NCBI GenBank assembly: GCA_964507245.1
Contig: CAZDQC010000148.1
Coordinates: 1-7,919, forward strand
Length of the DNA: 7,919 nt
Direction: 5' to 3'
Origin: GCA-2731375 sp964507245
GTDB lineage: Bacteria > Pseudomonadota > Alphaproteobacteria > GCA-2731375
The notes beneath the pieces are model-generated. The model saw only the letters and a program-made list of their open reading frames with translations, had not been told where the DNA came from and did not search any database. Both the position numbers and the translations under genes were made by a program. The first letter of the stretch is position 1, and each line of letters opens with the position of its first letter. Below are positions 1-5,547 of this stretch, in pieces.

Positions 1-1
1 C

Positions 2-238
2 CGAATTAATCAGATCTATTTGGAACCAATACTTTTGATCACGCAGCGCAGATGTCAAAAATTACATTGCTGACACGCATGAATGTAGCGGCCGTGACCC
101 AGGATGCTGAACAGGTCACGGCGACTCTAGAAAACCTACACACAGGCGAGACCTCACATATCTATTGTCAATATTTGGTTGGGTGCGACGGGGGTGGGTC
201 CATCATCCGCAGCGACCAGCTCCTGAGACGGCGACGCG
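2..238 (+). pseudogene. FAD-dependent monooxygenase, middle part, frame-disrupted
   Basis: This is the upstream part of the same gene that continues at 239; the N-terminal GxGxxG FAD-binding region lies before the window. Bases 2-37 read in frame 2 as RINQIYLEPILL, the family's conserved 'L..Q..LE.LL' stretch. The reading then has to move to frame 1 (from base 37), giving DHAAQMSKITLLTRMNV and then YLVGCDGGGSIIR, which carries the conserved DG motif (GCDGG at 181-195) of group A flavin hydroxylases. After about base 211 the family reading returns to frame 2. The first break is explained by one missing G in 'cttttg(g)atcac'. Either the gene is decayed or the contig has base errors; the good protein similarity on both sides of each break favours recent decay or error. 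The ATG at 52 is internal to the domain and is not a real start. Confidence 0.72.
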
Positions 239-1315
239 ATGGTCATCGGCGCTCAATTAGAAGGTGACCCCATAATTTCCCGAAATCAATCGACCTATAT
301 TCGGGCGCCAGGATTAATCGAGCTTCAAAAGGAGACACCAGCCTGGGCGACTTTTTCTCTAAACCCTCGCCGTTCGGGCAATGTTTATGCCATCGACGGG
401 ATCGAACGTTGGATCATCCATAATTATTTGCGCCCAGATGAGGAAGATTTTGAGGCAATTGACCGGGACTGGGGCATCCGAGCTATTCTGGGTGTCGACG
501 ATGAATTTGAGTACGAGGTTCTGGCCAAGGAAGATTGGTATGGCCGACGTCTGGTGGCTGATAAATTTCGCGATCGCAGAGTCTTTATCTGCGGCGATGC
601 AGCACATATCTGGGTGCCCTATGGTGGATATGGCATGAACGCAGGCATCGCCGATGCAATGAACCTGTCATGGTTATTAGCGGGGCATTTGAACCACTGG
701 GCGCCTGCGTCAATTCTCGATGCCTACGAAGCCGAGCGTTTGCCCATTACCCAACAAGTCAGCCATTTTGTCATGAACCACGCCCACGCCATGGTTAGCC
801 AGCGCGGAGGCATCCCAAAAAATCTCGAAGACGAAGGCGCCGCAGGCGACACCGCCCGTACAAAATTGGGTCAACAGGCATATCATCTGAATGTGCAACA
901 ATATTGTGCCGCCGGCCTGAATTTCGGATATTATTATGAAAACTCACCCATCATCGACCATACAAGCGCGGGCGGTGAGGCCGCACCCAGCTACTCCATG
1001 GCTGACTACACGCCTTGCACGGTTCCAGGCTGTCGTTTGCCCCATGCTTGGCTCGGCAACCCTCGCCACGGTCGCAGCTTGTACGACGCCCTAGGTCCAG
1101 AATACACCCTGGTACGGACCAACGCGGATATCGATATCAAACCCTTACTGATAGCGGCTAATGAGGCCGGCCTTCCTCTTGCATTGTTGGATGTTGAGGA
1201 TGTCAATTACGATTATCCCCTCATTATCTGCCGCCCCGACCAGCACATTGCTTGGCGCGGCATCGGAGCGCCAGCCGATCCAATCCAACTTTTGCAACGG
1301 CTGCGTGGCCATTAA
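239..1315 (+). CDS. FAD-dependent monooxygenase (PheA/TfdB family), C-terminal two thirds
   Basis: The product is a group A flavoprotein hydroxylase, a cytosolic NAD(P)H- and O2-dependent enzyme that usually hydroxylates phenolic or polycyclic aromatic substrates. Visible marks are the 'LEGDP....QSTYIRAPGL' strand region at the start, 'LIxNPRR' and 'IHNYLRPDE' in the substrate domain, and the FAD-binding GD motif RVFICGDAAH followed by GGYGMNAGIADAMNLSWLLA (residues about 113-145 of this frame). The last 95 or so residues (from PGCRLPHAWL to the 'RPDQHIAWRG' strand) match the thioredoxin-like C-terminal domain of the phenol hydroxylase family. The ATG at 239 is only the first Met after the frame break; the true start lies upstream of the window. 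The stop is followed after 23 bases by the MetE-like gene, so the two are probably co-transcribed. The substrate cannot be told from sequence. Confidence 0.85.
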   Translation: MVIGAQLEGDPIISRNQSTYIRAPGLIELQKETPAWATFSLNPRRSGNVYAIDGIERWIIHNYLRPDEEDFEAIDRDWGIRAILGVDDEFEYEVLAKEDWYGRRLVADKFRDRRVFICGDAAHIWVPYGGYGMNAGIADAMNLSWLLAGHLNHWAPASILDAYEAERLPITQQVSHFVMNHAHAMVSQRGGIPKNLEDEGAAGDTARTKLGQQAYHLNVQQYCAAGLNFGYYYENSPIIDHTSAGGEAAPSYSMADYTPCTVPGCRLPHAWLGNPRHGRSLYDALGPEYTLVRTNADIDIKPLLIAANEAGLPLALLDVEDVNYDYPLIICRPDQHIAWRGIGAPADPIQLLQRLRGH

Positions 1316-1338
1316 TTTTTGAACCGTGAGATATAGAC

Positions 1339-2400
1339 ATGACAATTCCTCCTAAACAGCAATCGCCTCCTGACCTACCAATACTCCCCACCATGGGCGT
1401 TGGCAGCTACGCCATTCCGGGCTGGATGCACCTATTCCGCAGGCATATGGGAGATGCCGCCGCGCCCTTGGACGTGGCCGAAGCATTTGAAGATGCCACG
1501 CGATTGGCGATCGCGGATCAGGTTGAGGCAGGGATCGATATCATTTCTGACGGCGAACTACGCCGGCAACGGTTCGTCTACGAGATGTATGACCGAATTT
1601 CAGGCATCGCCCGGCAGCAACGGCCGCGCAAGCTGGGTGTACCAGGTTATGATATGGCTCCAAAATTCTATGCCAACGACAAAGTGATTGCTCCGAATGG
1701 CCTTGGTTTGACGACGGAATACCGCGACCTTGCCCGCCTGGCGCCAGGCCGACGTCTAAAAATCGCCTTTCCCGGACCGCTCACCTTTGCTGCCAACATC
1801 CTGCCCCAACCCTATTACGGAGAGGGAGCGGAAGCCGCAGACAAACTTATGAACGATGTCATTGTAATGCTGCGTCAGGAAGTTGAGGCTTTACGGAAGG
1901 TGGGGGCGGATTTCATCCAAATTGACGAACCGGGCCTAACCTTTATCCCGCAACGGCGCGGTCTGGATGAAGCGGCGAACTGCATCAATCAGGTGATCAG
2001 TGGCCTTTCGGAACACACGGCGGTACACGTCTGTTTCGGCAACAATGCCTCCCGCCCATCTGCGCCCCGGGGTATGGGACGCCTTATGGGGGCCATGGAG
2101 CAAATAGAAACGCAAATGCTGGTGCTGGAATTCGCAAACCGAGAGTTCGCGGAACTAGAGATTCTGGCGACGCTGTCAGAAAATTACAAAGTCGGTGCAG
2201 GCGTGATCGATGTGAAATCTTTCTATGAAGAAACACCAGAAGATGTAGCTGGACGAATTCGGGAAGTCCTTCGTTATGTGCCAGCTCATAAACTAACTGT
2301 TACTGCCGACTGCGGTTTTTCCGCCATTCCCCGCTGGCTCGCACACAGCAAAACCGTAGCGATGGTAGCCGGCGCAGAGTTGGTCCGGGGAGAGATATGA
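1339..2400 (+). CDS. MetE C-terminal-domain-like zinc methyltransferase family protein
   Basis: This 353-residue protein covers only the catalytic barrel of cobalamin-independent methionine synthase (full MetE is about 750 residues). The expected zinc ligands are all present: His230 and Cys232 in HVCFGN, Glu264 in LVLEFANRE, and Cys325 in TADCGF. The substrate-facing acid motif is intact as QIDEP (Asp196, Glu197). An early 'GSYAIPGW' and ISDGELRRQ match the family's N-terminal signature. The family transfers methyl or alkyl groups to a zinc-bound thiol. It includes MetE itself, short core-MetE proteins and epoxyalkane:CoM transferase, so the real donor and acceptor here are unknown. Its place directly behind a flavin hydroxylase and facing acyl-CoA dehydrogenases argues for a catabolic paralog rather than the housekeeping methionine enzyme (inference). 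The Shine-Dalgarno is weak (gtgag); Met19 is an alternative start, but residues 1-18 are kept here because the spacing to the upstream gene is natural. Confidence 0.85.
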   Translation: MTIPPKQQSPPDLPILPTMGVGSYAIPGWMHLFRRHMGDAAAPLDVAEAFEDATRLAIADQVEAGIDIISDGELRRQRFVYEMYDRISGIARQQRPRKLGVPGYDMAPKFYANDKVIAPNGLGLTTEYRDLARLAPGRRLKIAFPGPLTFAANILPQPYYGEGAEAADKLMNDVIVMLRQEVEALRKVGADFIQIDEPGLTFIPQRRGLDEAANCINQVISGLSEHTAVHVCFGNNASRPSAPRGMGRLMGAMEQIETQMLVLEFANREFAELEILATLSENYKVGAGVIDVKSFYEETPEDVAGRIREVLRYVPAHKLTVTADCGFSAIPRWLAHSKTVAMVAGAELVRGEI

Positions 2401-2500
2401 AACGCATGAAATTCGTAAACAACAGTTAAACAAAACCTGACCCAGTATCTGGAACGCCAGGGCATTTACATGTAGTTGCCATAATGACCATCGCCCTTCT

Positions 2501-2526
2501 AAAAAAATCTAGCTTTGATTGCAAAC
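2501..2526 (-). terminator. Weak candidate terminator for the acyl-CoA dehydrogenase operon
   Basis: Read on the minus strand, a small AT-rich hairpin (AGTTTG, CAAT loop, CAAAGCT with one bulge) is followed by AGA and seven T (2501-2507). It lies about 250 bases beyond the dehydrogenase stop. The T run fits an intrinsic terminator, but the stem is poor. Confidence 0.2.
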
Positions 2527-2559
2527 TTGTTTGGGTTGCCTAGATTTAGTGTTTATCCA

Positions 2560-2577
2560 GCACACAGTTGTGTGTGC
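2560..2577 (+). terminator. Possible hairpin terminator for the monooxygenase/MetE-like block
   Basis: A perfect 7-bp stem (gcacaca / tgtgtgc) encloses a GTTG loop and is followed by ttcttt on the plus strand. It lies about 160 bases after the MetE-like stop codon. The stem is short and the T tract impure, so termination is only a possibility. Confidence 0.3.
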
Positions 2578-2777
2578 TTCTTTGAGAACATCCAAATCGG
2601 CAGCCAAAAACTCCAACGGTCATAGCGATTCATCCACCTGCGCCAACTTAAAACAACAAGCGGCCAAAAATAATCCACCGCCGCCGAACCGGCCAAGCCG
2701 CCAGTCAATCTGAACGGCAGTTTGGCTGATCAAGTACAGAGTGATTAGTTAACAACACCCAAATTAATCATGGACAC

Positions 2778-3317
2778 CTAATCCAACAACAAACCTGCTA
2801 GATGCTTCCGGTGATGAGCGCCGTCACCGTGCTGTTGCTCACACCAGAGGGCACGACGACGGTAAAGATGTGCGTCACAATCATAAGTAAATCCAAAGGC
2901 GCCATGAAACTGGATCGCCCGATCGGACGCAAAAGCGAAGGCGTCCGCTGCCTGAGCCTTCGCCATGCGCACAGCAATTTCGCCACGCCCCTCCACCATG
3001 TCGAACACCGTGGCGGCGTGATAAAGGTGCGACCGCGCTTGCTCCAGACCAATTAGCGCATCTACCATTGGATGTTTCAAAGCCTGATAGGCCCCGATGA
3101 ATTGGTCGAATTGTCGACGCGTTGTCAGATATTCCAATGTGAGATTTATGACTCCAGCGGTGCCACCGCACATCTCCGCCGCATACAGCAGACATACCGC
3201 CAAGTGCAAATGAGGCAGAAATTCCGCGGGTAAATAATTTTCTGCTGGCACAGATACACCATGCAGATCCAAGGAATAACTGCGGCGACTCTCGTCGATC
3301 ACAATCTCTCTCCGCAG
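2778..3317 (-). CDS. Acyl-CoA dehydrogenase, small partner subunit, C-terminal part (after scaffold gap)
   Basis: These 179 residues form the C-terminal helical domain of an acyl-CoA dehydrogenase, a cytosolic FAD enzyme that introduces an alpha,beta double bond into acyl-CoA thioesters. Visible family marks are a beta-domain end LDLHGVSVPAE, then AAEMCGGTAGVINLTLEYL, the FAD/partner-contacting TTRRQFDQFIGAYQALKH, and near the end QFHGAFGFTYDCDAHLYRRR. The Gly usually following RxQF is Asp here. The QFHGAFGF..DAHLY ending is characteristic of the shorter subunit of paired dehydrogenases. The N-terminal part of the same gene lies beyond the N run at 3418-3610. The stop codon is TAG at 2778-2780. 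No second gene follows on this strand, so it is probably the last gene of its operon. Confidence 0.85.
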   Translation of the reverse strand: MRREIVIDESRRSYSLDLHGVSVPAENYLPAEFLPHLHLAVCLLYAAEMCGGTAGVINLTLEYLTTRRQFDQFIGAYQALKHPMVDALIGLEQARSHLYHAATVFDMVEGRGEIAVRMAKAQAADAFAFASDRAIQFHGAFGFTYDCDAHLYRRRALWCEQQHGDGAHHRKHLAGLLLD

Positions 3318-3417
3318 NNNNNNNNNNNNNNNNNNNNNNNNNNNNNNNNNNNNNNNNNNNNNNNNNNNNNNNNNNNNNNNNNNNNNNNNNNNNNNNNNNN
3401 NNNNNNNNNNNNNNNNN
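3318..3417. other. Scaffold gap, 100 N inside the acyl-CoA dehydrogenase gene
   Basis: Exactly 100 N replace sequence in the middle of one gene, the usual placeholder for a gap of unknown length. The flanking coding parts supply about 64 and 179 residues, whereas the family usually has about 350-390. About 110-150 residues (roughly 330-450 bases) are therefore missing, and the two parts are out of frame across 100 bases. If the gene is intact, the true gap length must leave remainder 2 when divided by 3. Confidence 0.95.
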
Positions 3418-3610
3418 ATTCTTCTGGAATTGCGATACCCAACCACCCAAGATCGGCTATCTCTTGCCATAGCTCTGGCTCCAAGACCTGCTCCGCCTCC
3501 AGCCGCCTACGAACTGTTTCGATATGTGACTTATCGGCTGAAAAAGTCTCGGCAATTTGCAACAACTGCTGCTGTTCGTCAGTAAATACGATGTCCGCTT
3601 GTTCACTCAT
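3418..3610 (-). CDS. Acyl-CoA dehydrogenase, small partner subunit, N-terminal part (before scaffold gap)
   Basis: About 64 residues of the N-terminal helical domain are present: FTDEQQQLLQIAETF, then ELWQEIADLGWLGIAIPEE, where the family continues with an aromatic residue and GG. The gap cuts in exactly at this loop. I prefer the ATG at 3610 (MSEQAD), eight bases past the stop of the upstream dehydrogenase. An alternative ATG at 3619 overlaps that stop as TAATG, adding only MGV. AGGA in the upstream gene's last codons could serve either start (spacing 3 or 12 bases), so the choice is not settled. Tight spacing implies translational coupling with the large subunit, as expected for two chains of one enzyme. 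Confidence 0.82.
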
Positions 3611-3618
3611 AACGCCCA

Positions 3619-4827
3619 TTAATCCTGCTTGGGCAAACCGAGTACCCGCTCACCCACGATATTCTTCTGAATCTGGCTAGTGCCGCCGCCAATGGTCCCC
3701 GAAAATGCCTGGAAATAGCCGCGCTGCCAGCGGCCCTGATCGACAGCTTTCGTATCACCCATGTAAAGAGAGGCATTGGCTCCTTGCAAGGTGACGGCAA
3801 ATTGATTTAGACGCCGGCGCCACTCCGTGCCTGTCAGCTTCCGAGACATTGCAATGGAGGCGGGCCATTCTGAAATCAAAGCCGGTATCTCGGCCCGTTT
3901 GTTATTCAGGTCCATGCCCTTCTCCTCCATCAGAAAGGAGACCAACTGATCTCGCACTAAAGGGTCTTCAATGGCAAAACAACCATCGCGCATAGTGTTC
4001 CGGGCCAATTCCACGACTTCTGATGCACTCACCGTCATCGAGGCGACGCCGCCAGCCTGACCTCCGGTTACCGCTCGCTCATAGGTTAAGGTCTTCATGG
4101 CCACTTGCCACCCACCACCTTCCTCGCCGATTAGGCAGCTTTCTGAAATGCGCGCATCGTTGAAGAACGTTTGTGTAAATCCATGCTCACCCGTCAATTT
4201 CTTGATCGGTTGGGGATTGATCCCCTCGATCTTCATAGGTGCGAGGAAATAGCTGAGTCCTTCGTATTTTGTGTTAGTCCGATTATCCGTTCGAGCCAAA
4301 AGGATGATGTAATCAGCATAGGTGCCAAGAGACGTCCAAATCTTGGAGCCATTTAAAATAAATTCGTCGCCTTCACGTAAGGCACGTAATTGAGCATTTC
4401 CCAAGTCGGAACCATGGTCGGGTTCAGAGAAACCCTGACACCAAATATCTTCAGCACTAAGGATACGTTTGATATACGCCTGCTTCTGACTTTCGCTGCC
4501 CATATCCAGGATCAACGGACCAGCCCAGTTCAAGCCGATGGTGTTGGTCATGAAGGGCACGTTTTGGTGCATCATGGCTGCCGTGGCTATATCCTGAAAT
4601 ACCTGATCAACACCGCCGCCGCCAAATTCCTTTGGCCAGGCCAAACCCAAATAACCGGCCTCGTAGACCTTTCGTTGCCAATCGCGGAGAAACTCGAACT
4701 GCTGATCAGTGCCAACTTCCATAAAGCTTTGCGGCAACAAGAACCCGGGATCACCAGGATTGTTCTCCTCGAACCAAGCCTCCACCGCTGCCTGAAATTC
4801 ATCCAATTCATTTTGCGTCACACTCAT
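3619..4827 (-). CDS. Acyl-CoA dehydrogenase, large partner subunit
   Basis: This 402-residue flavoprotein has the full acyl-CoA dehydrogenase architecture: an N-terminal helical domain (to about 125), a beta domain with WCQGFSEPDHGSDL (129-142) and LNGSKIWTS (158-166), and a C-terminal helical domain. The classical medium-chain catalytic Glu position, just before GTS near the C terminus, is Gly here (IGGGTSQIQKN, 379-389). A Glu in TLTYERAVTGG (Glu250) lies in the helix where isovaleryl-CoA dehydrogenase and the steroid-type FadE large subunits keep their catalytic base. The C terminus GERVLGLP is typical of the FadE branch. The start is MSVTQ at 4827 because AGGAGA precedes it by seven bases; a longer frame to 4881 would overlap the upstream gene by 43 bases. 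The stop overlaps or nearly touches the next dehydrogenase start, suggesting the two form a heteromeric enzyme. The substrate is unknown. Confidence 0.93.
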   Translation of the reverse strand: MSVTQNELDEFQAAVEAWFEENNPGDPGFLLPQSFMEVGTDQQFEFLRDWQRKVYEAGYLGLAWPKEFGGGGVDQVFQDIATAAMMHQNVPFMTNTIGLNWAGPLILDMGSESQKQAYIKRILSAEDIWCQGFSEPDHGSDLGNAQLRALREGDEFILNGSKIWTSLGTYADYIILLARTDNRTNTKYEGLSYFLAPMKIEGINPQPIKKLTGEHGFTQTFFNDARISESCLIGEEGGGWQVAMKTLTYERAVTGGQAGGVASMTVSASEVVELARNTMRDGCFAIEDPLVRDQLVSFLMEEKGMDLNNKRAEIPALISEWPASIAMSRKLTGTEWRRRLNQFAVTLQGANASLYMGDTKAVDQGRWQRGYFQAFSGTIGGGTSQIQKNIVGERVLGLPKQD

Positions 4828-4834
4828 GTTCGTT

Positions 4835-4840
4835 TCTCCT
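4835..4840 (-). promoter_or_regulatory. Shine-Dalgarno site of the large acyl-CoA dehydrogenase
   Basis: AGGAGA on the minus strand lies seven bases before the ATG at 4827 and overlaps the TAG stop of the upstream NTF2-like gene (4839-4841). It decides the start at MSVTQ over the longer upstream frame and implies coupled translation. Confidence 0.8.
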
Positions 4841-5219
4841 ATGCCGCCGTCCGGATGCCAGAAAAGGCGGCAATCTTCCACTGAGCGTCTCGTTTTTGTA
4901 GAATATAGAAGGCCTCAACGTGCTCGATGGGGCTATCGTCCTCCCGTCTGCGAGTCGCAGTAATCGCAATATGGGCTTTAGTTTCATCAATATGCATTAC
5001 GGCATATTCTGAATCACTATGATGAAAATCCATCACAACACGCAGCTTTTGCGGATCGAACGGATAGCGATCTCGCATCTGCACTTTGTCCTCCGTGACA
5101 TACACCACCGGCAGGTGAACATGTTTTTGTATATCCTCTCGCGTTCCCTGCTCCAAGGCCTCCTGATAGGCATGCAGCATAGCCAAAACTTCGGCGACCA
5201 ACGCATCACGGCTGGACAT
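4839..5219 (-). CDS. NTF2-like / SnoaL-like small protein
   Basis: This is a 126-residue protein with the NTF2-like cone-fold pattern: an amphipathic N-terminal helix region (residues 1-30, ALVAEVLAMLHAYQEALEQG), a first strand LPVVYVTED, and then the long alternating C-terminal sheet AHIAITATRRRED, HVEAFYILQKRDAQWKIAAF. The 'FYILxKxDxxWKI' ending is the most recognisable signature. The superfamily includes ketosteroid isomerase, SnoaL cyclases and many uncharacterised binding proteins, so a catalytic role cannot be assigned; I see no clear catalytic Asp pair. AAGGAG lies seven bases before the ATG at 5219, supporting this start. It is the first gene of a three-gene minus-strand operon with the acyl-CoA dehydrogenase pair, which suggests a role on the same substrate (inference). 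Confidence 0.8.
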   Translation of the reverse strand: MSSRDALVAEVLAMLHAYQEALEQGTREDIQKHVHLPVVYVTEDKVQMRDRYPFDPQKLRVVMDFHHSDSEYAVMHIDETKAHIAITATRRREDDSPIEHVEAFYILQKRDAQWKIAAFSGIRTAA

Positions 5220-5547
5220 TAATAAACTCCTTCAGCTTCGCCACCTCTACTGCTTCTAAGATAACTGGACAAACCATGTTTTGCCACGTCGTCAAGACCT
5301 GACGCAATGGATCAACGCGGGGAAATTAATCTATAAGTCAGTTTATGATTCAACTGACATCTGCCATGTGTTGTGCCAATTTATTGCCCACACAGACCAG
5401 GGTCGCAGGCAAATGTCCGTGCCGGCATTAGATAATTCCAGTCCCTTTGTTCTAGCCCGCCGCCGTTGCGCACTTGGGCCACCAGGGGTACAAGAGTCCG
5501 TAGGGTTCAGTCTTGAAATAGGACACCATCCGGAAAGGAAAACAAGA
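5220..5547. other. Divergent intergenic region between the NTF2-like operon and mdh
   Basis: These 328 bases should hold promoters for both directions. The AT-rich stretch around 5321-5350, including tataag at 5332-5337, could be a -10 element for mdh, but I see no good -35 at the right distance. The frame of mdh stays open back to a TTG at 5281, adding 89 codons with no similarity to malate dehydrogenases. I read that as chance openness or an untranslated leader. A 5-bp hairpin near 5473-5486 is too weak to call. No confident regulatory RNA was recognised. Confidence 0.55.
5534..5539 (+). promoter_or_regulatory. Shine-Dalgarno site of mdh
   Basis: AAAGGA lies eight bases before the ATG at 5548. 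Together with the exact family start MARSRIALIGGGN, it fixes the mdh start there rather than at any earlier in-frame codon. Confidence 0.75.

Larger units (their letters stand above)
2401..2777. other. Convergent intergenic region without a convincing gene
   Basis: These 377 bases separate two gene blocks pointing toward each other. A 64-codon open frame at 2519-2713 has low-complexity, Ser/Asn/Pro-rich content, no ribosome binding site and no recognisable motif, so I do not call it. The stretch holds two weak hairpins, listed separately, which could end transcription from either side. No tRNA, repeat array or mobile-element end is visible. Confidence 0.6.

Noticed and set aside
52..267. 71-residue open frame starting at the first ATG as an independent small protein
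   Set aside because: Its sequence is the middle of a flavin monooxygenase domain. The apparent start and the Arg-rich end come from the two frame breaks.
2519..2713. 64-codon open frame in the convergent intergenic region
   Set aside because: It has no ribosome binding site, low-complexity Ser/Asn/Pro composition and no family resemblance, and it spans a hairpin.
3..2770. Repeated 'aattaatca' at 4-11 and 2763-2770 as possible repeat ends of an element
   Set aside because: The match is too short, has no terminal structure, and encloses ordinary genes without a transposase.
2741..2782. gattag ... ctaatc inverted repeat near the end of the dehydrogenase operon
   Set aside because: It is a six-base stem with a loop of about 30 bases and no T tract, within chance expectation.
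4390..4884. 164-residue plus-strand open frame opposite the large acyl-CoA dehydrogenase
   Set aside because: The minus-strand frame has clear catalytic and FAD motifs throughout. The plus-strand reading shows none and would run into the NTF2-like gene.
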